Shown here piece by piece: positions 30,353-37,694 of a DNA stretch of 64,000 nucleotides. Every line of letters starts with the position of its first letter. The first letter of the stretch is position 1. The DNA is from a virus: the IMG/VR virus record IMGVR_UViG_3300015245_000002, positions 1 to 64,000 of that record; one strand, 5' to 3'. The notes under the pieces were generated by a model. That model ran no database searches. It was not told where the DNA came from and saw only the letters and a list, made by a program, of their open reading frames with translations. Position numbers and translations under genes: made by a program.

Positions 30353-30940
30353 GTGACATACACGAGTCGTAGGCCGCGCGTCCTGGTAGACGTCGACGGT
30401 GTGCTGGCCGATTTCATGGGCGCAGCGCTGAAAATCATCAATCGAGAGCTCGGGACTCTTCACGTTATCGAGGACGTGACCGAGTTCGATTTCGCCAAAG
30501 CACTCGGCCTGAGCGCCATGGATGCCACGACGGTCAAACGCGCCATCGGCAACGAACCAAGGCTTGCGGCCGGACTCGGCGTTCTGGCCGGCTCGGTTGA
30601 TGGCATGCGCGCGCTACGCAGCGTCTCCGACGTCTACATCGTCACTTCATCCTGGGACAGCAACGAGACATGGGAGTTCGATCGCAAGGCGTGGTTGCGC
30701 AGGAACTTCGACATCCATCACCACGAAATCGTGTTCACCGCGGCCAAGCATGTCTGCGGAGGCGACTTCCTCGTCGATGACAGGACCGAGACGCTCGTGC
30801 GATGGCAAGCCGAGCATCCGAGTGGCCGCGCTGTGCAGTGGCGGACGTTGCACAACCGGCGCGACGAGTGGAATGGAATCAGCACAGCGTCCTGGGGCAA
30901 GATCATCGATCTCGTTCGTCGTCGAGTCGGGTGTCCATGA
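30353..30940 (+). CDS. 5'(3')-deoxyribonucleotidase-like HAD phosphatase
   Basis: In this 195-residue protein, motif I is LVDVDGVLADF with the nucleophile and acid/base Asp pair. Motif II is IVTSSWD, and later DFLVDDRTE is motif IV. This matches the NT5C branch of the HAD superfamily, which removes the phosphate from deoxynucleotides. GTG 30353 has GGAG upstream. It may adjust nucleotide pools for phage DNA synthesis. Confidence 0.78.
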   Translation: MTYTSRRPRVLVDVDGVLADFMGAALKIINRELGTLHVIEDVTEFDFAKALGLSAMDATTVKRAIGNEPRLAAGLGVLAGSVDGMRALRSVSDVYIVTSSWDSNETWEFDRKAWLRRNFDIHHHEIVFTAAKHVCGGDFLVDDRTETLVRWQAEHPSGRAVQWRTLHNRRDEWNGISTASWGKIIDLVRRRVGCP

Positions 30941-31104
30941 TCCGCGTCAACCACAGTATGATCGGCCCATTCGACGTGCGCTGCCCTACGTGCAGCGCAG
31001 GCATTGGCTCGGCATGCCACAGCGATCGTCGGCGATCGCTGATCGATCCGACTCCGCCGCCGCACCCGTTGCGAGTCACACGAGCAGCAAGAGGTAACAG
31101 ATGA
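30937..31104 (+). CDS. Small zinc-finger protein (55 aa)
   Basis: ATG 30937 overlaps the nucleotidase stop. VRCPTCSAGIGSACHSD is a short zinc knuckle, as in many actinophage-type small proteins. The rest is basic and Pro-rich. Confidence 0.6.
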   Translation: MIRVNHSMIGPFDVRCPTCSAGIGSACHSDRRRSLIDPTPPPHPLRVTRAARGNR

Positions 31105-31391
31105 TCCGCGTCACCATCGCCCTATCAGGCGACAGATTTCACTCGATCCTCGCCTATGTCTATGGGGACTGGGCAGTGCACAGCGACGGCACCCCCGAGG
31201 GGTGGAGAGTCACGCTGCTGAATTCCGGCCGCAGCGCGAACCCGATCAGCATGTCAAAAGCCGGCGCCCGGCGTGCCGCGGCCTGGCTCCAGAGACACAT
31301 CACCCACGACGAGATCCTCGACTGGGCAGAGCTCAACGAAAGCGTCAAGGCACGGATCCAGCAGGGCATCGAGATCGGAGCGGATAAATGA
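31101..31391 (+). CDS. Hypothetical protein (96 aa)
   Basis: ATG 31101 overlaps the stop before it. A beta-rich start (VTIALSGDRFHSILAYVYG) precedes a helical C-terminus (ARRAAAWLQRHITHDE). No known family. Confidence 0.6.
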   Translation: MIRVTIALSGDRFHSILAYVYGDWAVHSDGTPEGWRVTLLNSGRSANPISMSKAGARRAAAWLQRHITHDEILDWAELNESVKARIQQGIEIGADK

Positions 31392-31657
31392 CCCAACGAC
31401 GGTCCTACTCCAGGTGGAACCCTAAGACCGGAGATGTCGACTGGATCGATCCATCCACGCCGGTCACGCCGCCGCGGGTCCGCTCACGTATCGAGACTGA
31501 CGATGAGGTCCGGGCACGGCTCACGCCAGCGCATCACGCGCAGAACCCGCACTATCCGCCGGAGCACTTCCGCGGGACGCATGGTCGATCGCTCGACGAC
31601 TTGCTCAAGATCTACGGACTACCGCCCAGGCGGTATGTCGACGAGGTGATCTCATGA
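31388..31657 (+). CDS. Hypothetical protein (89 aa)
   Basis: ATG 31388 overlaps the upstream stop. Pro- and Arg-rich with no clear fold (SRWNPKTGDVDWIDPS, PPEHFRGTHG). Part of the coupled rightward run. Confidence 0.55.
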   Translation: MTQRRSYSRWNPKTGDVDWIDPSTPVTPPRVRSRIETDDEVRARLTPAHHAQNPHYPPEHFRGTHGRSLDDLLKIYGLPPRRYVDEVIS

Positions 31658-31914
31658 AGGCCCCCGGCAGACGCACTCGCGAAGATGCAGCCCTGATATG
31701 TGCGGTCGCAGAGAGCACGTTCGCCGGCATGGGATACCGCGCGATCGGAAGGTGGCTCAATGTCAGCAGAGCTGCGTGCGATCTTGCCATCAGCGCCGAG
31801 TCGGCAGTGTTTGACGTATCCGTCGATGGCACACAAGGCGATGCAGAGGCCGAATCTCTACTGCGCTGCGGCTGGTGCCCTGGTGATCTGATCGAGCGCA
31901 GGGGTGCGAAATGA
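31654..31914 (+). CDS. HTH-containing protein (86 aa)
   Basis: The segment MGYRAIGRWLNVSRAACDLAI is a helix-turn-helix like those in neighbouring genes. A short Cys-containing tail (LRCGWCPGD) follows. Probable DNA binder. Confidence 0.55.
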   Translation: MKAPGRRTREDAALICAVAESTFAGMGYRAIGRWLNVSRAACDLAISAESAVFDVSVDGTQGDAEAESLLRCGWCPGDLIERRGAK

Positions 31915-32267
31915 CCCCGCTCGCGCTCCACCGCGCCGAGGTCCGCCGTCTACGGGCCAGCGGCTACCACACCACGAGTCGGGTCCGAGTCGCGGTCCGC
32001 TACGCCGTGATCATGGACTGCTCCATCACCGAGGCGGCTCGTGTCCTCGGGGTCTCCGCCGGCGGCGTCTGGCATGCCTGGGATCGGATGTTCCCGGATC
32101 TACCGCATCCGCTGGAACCAGCGGGCCGGGCCGGACGCGGTGAGTACGCGCTCGAGCTCGTCGACAGTGGCATGTCCACGCGGGCCGCAGCCGCTACAGC
32201 CCGCGTGTGCGTTCAGACCATTTACGGCGCGCGATCGAGACGACGCGCGGAAGCGCGGGGGACGTGA
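31911..32267 (+). CDS. Double-HTH DNA-binding protein (118 aa)
   Basis: Two helix-turn-helix units are visible: CSITEAARVLGVSAGGVWH and GMSTRAAAATARVCVQTIYG. It looks like a shortened relative of the proteins at 28770 and 48967. ATG 31911 overlaps the stop before. Confidence 0.6.
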   Translation: MTPLALHRAEVRRLRASGYHTTSRVRVAVRYAVIMDCSITEAARVLGVSAGGVWHAWDRMFPDLPHPLEPAGRAGRGEYALELVDSGMSTRAAAATARVCVQTIYGARSRRRAEARGT

Positions 32268-32446
32268 AGCCGCTGCGCAAGATCGCCAGCGACGCGGTTC
32301 GTTTCTTCTCTAAGACCATGCGATCCGGCAATGGCCGTCTCGAGTGGATCGGCGGGATCGTTCGCGCTACCGCAATTCACATGGGGATATCGCCACCCAC
32401 AGCATATGGTGCCGTGGGTGGTGCAAACTGGAAGTATGTAAAATGA
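32264..32446 (+). CDS. Small basic protein (60 aa)
   Basis: GTG 32264 overlaps the stop of the double-HTH gene. It has one possible helix-turn-helix (IHMGISPPTAYGAV) and a basic start. Function unknown. Confidence 0.55.
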   Translation: MKPLRKIASDAVRFFSKTMRSGNGRLEWIGGIVRATAIHMGISPPTAYGAVGGANWKYVK

Positions 32447-33012
32447 GTAGCGCCTACAGCGTAATCGTCGCAGATCCACCTTGGGCACCGCGCGACAAGT
32501 TGCCTGGCAAGACCCGCGGCGCGGCCAAGCAGTACCGTGTGCTATCGACGCCGCAGATCTGCTCGTTCCTCGTCGACAACAGCGTCCGGGTCGCCGATAA
32601 CGCGCTGCTGTTCCTCTGGAGGATCGCCAGCATGCAGCGCGACGCGCTGGACGTCGCGCTGGCCTGGGGGTTCGACGTCAAGGCCGAGTTCGTGTGGCGC
32701 AAGCTGACGCGGACCGGAAAACCGCACTTCGGCATGGGCCGATACGTCCGCAACGGTCACGAGGTGTGCCTGATCGGTGCACGCGGTCAGGCGGCCAAGT
32801 TGATCGCCAGCCACAGCGTGCGATCGGTGTTCGAGGCGTCGGTGCCAGCCGACGCAGACGGCAAGATCATCCACAGCAAAAAGCCCGAGGCGTTCTGGAC
32901 CGAGGTCGTCGAGCCGCTGACCACCGGCTACGGCATCGAGCTGTTTGCGCGCACACGGCGACTCGGCTGGGACGCGATCGGCGATCAACTACCCGCGCAG
33001 GAGGCCACATGA
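32443..33012 (+). CDS. MT-A70-type DNA adenine N6-methyltransferase
   Basis: In this 189-residue protein, the motif IV DPPW occurs at residues 11-14 (IVADPPWAPRD). Later segments YGIELFART and WDAIGDQ form the SAM-binding side. In this circularly permuted class the catalytic motif precedes the SAM motif, as here. It would methylate adenine in DNA (or RNA), probably to protect phage DNA against restriction. ATG 32443 overlaps the upstream stop. Confidence 0.78.
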   Translation: MSSAYSVIVADPPWAPRDKLPGKTRGAAKQYRVLSTPQICSFLVDNSVRVADNALLFLWRIASMQRDALDVALAWGFDVKAEFVWRKLTRTGKPHFGMGRYVRNGHEVCLIGARGQAAKLIASHSVRSVFEASVPADADGKIIHSKKPEAFWTEVVEPLTTGYGIELFARTRRLGWDAIGDQLPAQEAT

Positions 33013-33668
33013 GGCGCCCGGTCGCCGCCCGCCCCTCCTCCTGCGCGATCTGCGTCGATCGCCCGCCGACGGTGTACCGCCAGCTCGAGGGCGACGATTT
33101 CTCCTGCTGGATCTGCTCGGAGTGCGACGGGGAGTCGATCGCACCGGCGCGCCCGCGCCGTGACCGTGGCTACGAAGTCCCTGAGCGCTCGGTTCGGTCC
33201 GGAAGCACTCTCGAGCAGTTCAGAACCGGATCCGCTCTCGTGGCTCCCGCCACCTCGCCGCGCGTCCCGTACATCGGACGCGACCCGACGCCTGGGTTCT
33301 TGCTCGTCAAGGTCCCGCGCAGCCGTGCGCGAGTCCCCATCGATCGTCGCCAAGCGCTGGACACCCTCAGCGGGAAGCCTTGGTTCGCAGAGGTCCGCTA
33401 CGTCGGCTGTGATGTTCGCTGGTACGTGTTCGAGCGTCCCGATGACAAGCTTTCCGCAGCCGCGCGGCGGGCACCGACGTACGACGTAACGGAAGCGCTG
33501 AAACAGATGAGTTCTACGTCGCGCGAGCGCGAGTATCAGGCCGACCGCCGCGATGCGGCGCGCGCCGCTGGCAGTTGCATCAACGAAACGAACGCGGGCA
33601 CACACGGAATGGCGACGGATGGTGTCAGGTGTGCGACGTGCGCGGCAACGCATCGGAGGTCGGCATGA
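33009..33668 (+). CDS. Zinc-ribbon hypothetical protein (219 aa)
   Basis: ATG 33009 overlaps the methyltransferase stop. CAICVDRPPTVYRQLEG with CWICSECDGES forms an N-terminal metal domain. A central beta-rich region (FLLVKVPRSRARVPID, VRWYVFERPDD) and a Cys-containing end (CATCAATH) follow. No family recognised. Confidence 0.55.
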   Translation: MRRPVAARPSSCAICVDRPPTVYRQLEGDDFSCWICSECDGESIAPARPRRDRGYEVPERSVRSGSTLEQFRTGSALVAPATSPRVPYIGRDPTPGFLLVKVPRSRARVPIDRRQALDTLSGKPWFAEVRYVGCDVRWYVFERPDDKLSAAARRAPTYDVTEALKQMSSTSREREYQADRRDAARAAGSCINETNAGTHGMATDGVRCATCAATHRRSA

Positions 33669-34087
33669 AGCTCATCGATCTCAAGGAACTCTGCAAGTTG
33701 TACATCCCCAAGGCGTCGAGGCACCCCGCGTCGATCCGCGGTCCCGGAGACTGGTGGCCGGCGCACGAACTCGGCCACCTGCTCACGGTGCCGCGGCGGA
33801 CGATAGGTAAGCCGCTCTTCGGCATGGATACCACCACGGGCACATGGGCGCCGGACTTCGATCGGGTCTCCGCCTATGAGATCGCCGCGATGTTCATCAG
33901 CGAACGGCTGCTCGTGGCGTGCGGCAGGACCGACCTGTTCGACGAGGAGGTTGCCAACACGGACCCCGAAATCAAGGAGTACGGTTCCCGATCTCGCGCA
34001 TCGCAGATCTTGCGCCGAAGGTGCCCGCGGGTATCGACCACACGCGCGGGGCTCGAGCGGATGTGCCGTCGGGCGGTGGGCAGATGA
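33665..34087 (+). CDS. HELGH zinc-metallopeptidase-like protein (ImmA/IrrE-like)
   Basis: In this 140-residue protein, PAHELGHLL gives the HExxH zinc motif, with YEIAAMFISERLLVACG about 45 residues later, the E..A..F...LL pattern of the ImmA/IrrE fold. ImmA-type peptidases cut phage-type repressors in mobile elements, so it may act as an anti-repressor (inference). The last 35 residues are basic and poor; another frame (FPISRIADLAPKVPAG) reads better and would fuse it to the next gene if one base is missing near 33980. Confidence 0.5.
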   Translation: MKLIDLKELCKLYIPKASRHPASIRGPGDWWPAHELGHLLTVPRRTIGKPLFGMDTTTGTWAPDFDRVSAYEIAAMFISERLLVACGRTDLFDEEVANTDPEIKEYGSRSRASQILRRRCPRVSTTRAGLERMCRRAVGR

Positions 34088-34353
34088 CCCCTGTCTGGAT
34101 CCGTACTCACCGCCAGTGGTGCGTGCTCCGCTACGCCGATCCGTCCGGCTGCATCTCCACGCTCTGCCTCGATAGCTATGAGCGGCCCACGGGCCTCATG
34201 CTGCGCACCACGGATCCAGGCGCGGATGCCTGCACCGCGTGCCGAAACGAGATCCGTGCGGGTACGCAGGGCGCGGCCGTGGCCGTCGGAAGAGTGAAGA
34301 CAAGGGACCTCAGACCACCGGTTGAAGTGGAGATCGAGGAGTGGGGACCATGA
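34084..34353 (+). CDS. Zinc-finger-like protein (89 aa)
   Basis: ATG 34084 overlaps the upstream stop. It contains CVLRYADPSGCISTLCLD and CTACRNEIRAG, a possible split zinc site. It may instead be the C-terminal half of the HELGH protein. Confidence 0.5.
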   Translation: MTPVWIRTHRQWCVLRYADPSGCISTLCLDSYERPTGLMLRTTDPGADACTACRNEIRAGTQGAAVAVGRVKTRDLRPPVEVEIEEWGP

Positions 34354-34790
34354 AGCTAAAAATAGTCCCGATGACAGTGACAGCAGCAAGGGCCTTTGTG
34401 AAGGAACACCACAGACATCTTCCGGACATCCAGGGCGGACTATTCGCCGCCGGAGTATCGATTGATAACGAAACCAAGGGAGTGGCCATCGCCGGAAACC
34501 CAGCGCGCGTTTGGCAGGGAACGGGGCGAATCGTAATCGCACGTGTTGCGACCGACGAGACGCGCAATGCGTGCTCAATGCTTTACGGATCACTGTGTAG
34601 GGCAGCCGCTGCCCTGGGGTACATCGAAGCGTGGACGTATACGCTTCCCGACGAACCAGGAACGTCATTACGCGCGGCAGGATTCACGCTGATCGGCGTA
34701 TCTGCCGGTGGAGAACACAATCGTCCATCGCGCCCACGCGGCCCGGCCGTTTGCCCACAGCCCAAACAGCGATGGATGAGGAAATTGTGA
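34350..34790 (+). CDS. XF1762-like GNAT-type protein
   Basis: In this 146-residue protein, MTVTAARAFVKEHHRHLPD, then GRIVIARVATDETRNACSML and RAAGFTLIG, match a small family (XF1762-like) with an acetyltransferase-like fold, common next to phage methyltransferases. An acyl-CoA P-loop is not obvious. ATG 34350 overlaps the stop before it. Confidence 0.65.
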   Translation: MKLKIVPMTVTAARAFVKEHHRHLPDIQGGLFAAGVSIDNETKGVAIAGNPARVWQGTGRIVIARVATDETRNACSMLYGSLCRAAAALGYIEAWTYTLPDEPGTSLRAAGFTLIGVSAGGEHNRPSRPRGPAVCPQPKQRWMRKL

Positions 34791-35517
34791 CCGATCCATT
34801 TCACGAACTCTGCCAAATCCTGCGCGAGATCGGGGCAACGCTGACCTATTACGGCGGGCGGGGACCATTGAGCCGTTCGCCGGCGCCGCTGGGTACTCGC
34901 TCCGATACCCAGAGCGGCAGGTGATCCTCGTCGAGAAGTATCACGTCATCGCCGAGATCTGGCGGTGGCTGATCGGCGCCGACCCGGCGGAGATCCGCGC
35001 CATCCCGGAGGTCGATGCGGTCGCGGATCTACCCGAGTGGGTGCCACAGGGGGCGCGGTGGCTGGTGGGGTTCTCGATGAACTCGGTGGCGTCGACTCCG
35101 AGGCGAACACTATCTGCCGGACGACGGATGCTGCGAGCCGCAAACCGTCAGTTCGAGGGATGGACGCCGAGCCTGCGAGACCGCGTCTCCCAACAGGTCA
35201 CAGCGATTCGGCATTGGCGCATCGTCGAAGGCGACTACACCGCAGCGCCAGATATCGAGGCCACGCAGTACATTGACCCTCCGTACCAAGGACGGCCAGG
35301 TTCTCACTACACGCATGGCAGCAGAAAAATCGACTACCCTGCTCTCGCGCGCTGGTGCCGCGCGCGCCGCGGCCAGACCATCGTCTGCGAGTCAGCCACA
35401 GCCGACTGGCTCCCGTTCGTGCCGTTCGGCTCCGTGCGTGGCATGTCCGGCGCCGCGTCCCGCGAAGCGATCTGGTGGTCGGACTCGGCGAAGCAACAAG
35501 AGCTGATGCCGTGGTGA
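34787..35517 (+). pseudogene. D12-class DNA adenine methyltransferase with a -1 frameshift
   Basis: GTG 34787 overlaps the previous stop. The first frame gives LREIGATLTYYGGRG. At the GGGG run (34860-34863) the frame must change by -1 to continue with TIEPFAGAAGYSLRYP (SAM motif I), then YIDPPYQGRPGSHYTH (motif IV, DPPY) and on to 35517. The corrected protein of about 243 residues is a normal D12/Dam-type adenine methyltransferase. As read, translation from 34787 stops after 45 residues at 34924. A missing G in the run, a true mutation or programmed slippage would explain it. A separate start at GTG 34921 would lack motif I. Confidence 0.7.
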
Positions 35518-35723
35518 CCTCCGACCTCTGCTCCAATTGCCACCGCCCCGCGATCGCACTCGCCATCCTCACCCACCACACCGGTCCGTATCAGCTCTGC
35601 GCGAGCTGCTACGGGCATGACGGCGAGCGGCGCGCGCCCGCGCCGGCCTGGTCCACTGCACCGGCGCCAGCACCGAAGACATCCACCCCGCGCCATATCA
35701 CTCGAGAAATGGACCTCAAATGA
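35514..35723 (+). CDS. Zinc-ribbon small protein (69 aa)
   Basis: GTG 35514 overlaps the methyltransferase stop. It has CSNCHRPA and CASCYGHD pairs at ribbon spacing, with an Ala/Pro-rich tail. Possibly a nucleic-acid-binding accessory. Confidence 0.6.
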   Translation: MTSDLCSNCHRPAIALAILTHHTGPYQLCASCYGHDGERRAPAPAWSTAPAPAPKTSTPRHITREMDLK

Positions 35724-36010
35724 CCGCCATCATCCTTCCGCGCCAGTACGGCGTAAAGCTCGTGTGCAATGGCTGCGGCGCGACCCAGCGAACCGCCATG
35801 TGCGGGATCCGCGCGAGCCGCAAATGGTTCGCTACCCATGGTTGGGGCCGCGGATCGTACCGCGGATCGCGCTACCGGACACCTACGACGTCGTATGACC
35901 TATGTCCGGTCTGCCTCGCCGTGGACCACACAGCCAAGGCAGCGCGCGGTGCCAGGCGCGCCGCGCAGATCACGGCCCGCGACGCGAAGAGGAAGCAACG
36001 CGCGGCGTGA
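35720..36010 (+). CDS. Zinc-finger protein (96 aa)
   Basis: ATG 35720 overlaps the stop before it. CNGCGATQ and CPVCLAVD pairs with a long insert and a basic helical tail suggest a zinc ribbon. Next to the helicase gene. Confidence 0.6.
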   Translation: MTAIILPRQYGVKLVCNGCGATQRTAMCGIRASRKWFATHGWGRGSYRGSRYRTPTTSYDLCPVCLAVDHTAKAARGARRAAQITARDAKRKQRAA

Positions 36011-37344
36011 CCGCGCTTCGTCCATATCAGGAGCGCGCGATCGAAGCGCTCCGCCGCAGTTACACCAGCGGACGCCGCGCACCTTGCCTCGTTCTTCCCA
36101 CCGGATCAGGGAAAACGGTCATCGCGGCCACGATCATATCCGGCGCTCAGGCGCGCGGAAACAGGGCACTATTCGTCGCGCCGCGTCGCGAGCTCATTCA
36201 ACAGACCGTCCGCAAACTAGCCGACGCAGGGATCTGGGATGTGCGGGTAATCCAGGCGTCGAACGACACCGGTCGGCCCGACGCCCCGGTGATCGTTGGC
36301 TCGATTCAGACCCTGACCATGGCGCGCTGGCTCGGCCAACTCCCACCGGCCGAGCTCGTGATCCCGGACGAATGCCATCATCTAGTCTCCGATCACTGGA
36401 GTAAACTGGCCGCCGCTTATCCACAGGCGCGCTGGCTCGGGCTCACCGCGACACCAGAGCGCAGCGATGGCCGGCCGCTGGGCGATGTCTTCGACGATCT
36501 GATCGTCGGCGCTTCGGTTCGCGAGCTCATGGAACTCGGCTACCTCGTCCCATGCCGCGTCTTCGCGCCGCCAGAGGCGCTCGAAACCGCACAGCTCGCA
36601 ACCGATCCGGTCGCGGCATATATGACTTATGGCGAAGGCGGCAGAGCCATCGTGTTCTGCGTCACCGTGGATCACGCGACCCAGGTCACCGCCGCGTTCA
36701 TCGCCGCAGACATTCCGGCCGGCCTGGTCACCGGATCCTGCGCAGTTGCAGATCGCTCCAGTGTTCTGCAGCGCTTCTCCGCTGGCGAACTCCGGGTCTG
36801 CGTCAACGTCAACGTGTTGACCGAAGGCTTCGACGATCCGCCGGTGTCGTGCTGCATCCTGGCCCGCAAACCACAACACGCTGGCACGTTTTTGCAGATG
36901 GTCGGCCGCGTACTGCGCCCCGCGCCGGGCAAATCCAGAGCAACCGTCGTAGATCTCTGCGGCTCGGTACACGAACATGGTCCTCCTGACCTGGAACGCG
37001 AATACAGCCTTGACGGCAAGGCGATCAGCGGCGTCGGGCGCATTCCGATACGGCAGTGTCCGAGCTGTGGATGTGTGTTTCGCGCCGGACCGCAGGCATG
37101 TCCGGAATGCGGAACACAACTGCCCGCGCATGTCGTAGAGTCGCCACGATCGGTCGGTGTCGGGCTCGTCGATATCGCCACGTTGCCCCGCGCGCTAAAA
37201 CGCGTCTATACCTTGTCAATCACGGCGAAATTCCCCGGTAGGTGCCATAAGTGCACCGGATCTATCGATCCTGGTCAGCAAATCTATTGGGCCAAAGGCG
37301 AGAAACCACGACACGTCGAGTGCCGTAACGCGGAGGCTGTATGA
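36007..37344 (+). CDS. SF2 DEAD/DECH-box DNA helicase
   Basis: In this 445-residue protein, motif I is LPTGSGKT, II DECHH, III LTATPER, and VI QMVGRVLRPAPGKS, typical of the RecG/RadD-like SF2 superfamily. The C-terminal region holds CPSCGCVF and CPECGTQ zinc fingers and a last CHKCTGSI finger with a basic end. It unwinds DNA for replication or recombination. GTG 36007 overlaps the upstream stop. Confidence 0.85.
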   Translation: MTALRPYQERAIEALRRSYTSGRRAPCLVLPTGSGKTVIAATIISGAQARGNRALFVAPRRELIQQTVRKLADAGIWDVRVIQASNDTGRPDAPVIVGSIQTLTMARWLGQLPPAELVIPDECHHLVSDHWSKLAAAYPQARWLGLTATPERSDGRPLGDVFDDLIVGASVRELMELGYLVPCRVFAPPEALETAQLATDPVAAYMTYGEGGRAIVFCVTVDHATQVTAAFIAADIPAGLVTGSCAVADRSSVLQRFSAGELRVCVNVNVLTEGFDDPPVSCCILARKPQHAGTFLQMVGRVLRPAPGKSRATVVDLCGSVHEHGPPDLEREYSLDGKAISGVGRIPIRQCPSCGCVFRAGPQACPECGTQLPAHVVESPRSVGVGLVDIATLPRALKRVYTLSITAKFPGRCHKCTGSIDPGQQIYWAKGEKPRHVECRNAEAV

Positions 37345-37694
37345 GCCGCTCTCAGCAAGAAACGTTGATCATGGATCAGATCCGGCTCGCCCTGGGCCGA
37401 GATCCCGGTGTGCTGTTGTTCCGGAACAACATCGGTTCAGCGCAGATGCACGGTGGGTTCCGCGTCACTTTTGGTGTCGGCGGCCCTGGCGGAGCGGATT
37501 TACTGGGCATTCTCGACGCGCGCCCGCTGGCCATCGAGGTAAAATCCGCCACCGGGCGGCAGTCACCGGAGCAGCGGCGTTTTCAGGTCCTGTGGGAAGC
37601 GCGCGGTGGGATCTATCTGATGCCGCGCAACGTCGACGAAGCGGTTGCTCAGGTATCCGATGCACGGTCCGCGTCTCGCGCCGGCGGCCAGTAA
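37341..37694 (+). CDS. VRR-NUC domain nuclease
   Basis: In this 117-residue protein, GGADLLGILDARPLAIEVKS holds the D...ExK core of the PD-(D/E)XK fold, followed by RQSPEQRRFQ. Small stand-alone VRR-NUC proteins cut branched DNA and commonly sit beside phage helicases, as here. Confidence 0.78.
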   Translation: MSRSQQETLIMDQIRLALGRDPGVLLFRNNIGSAQMHGGFRVTFGVGGPGGADLLGILDARPLAIEVKSATGRQSPEQRRFQVLWEARGGIYLMPRNVDEAVAQVSDARSASRAGGQ

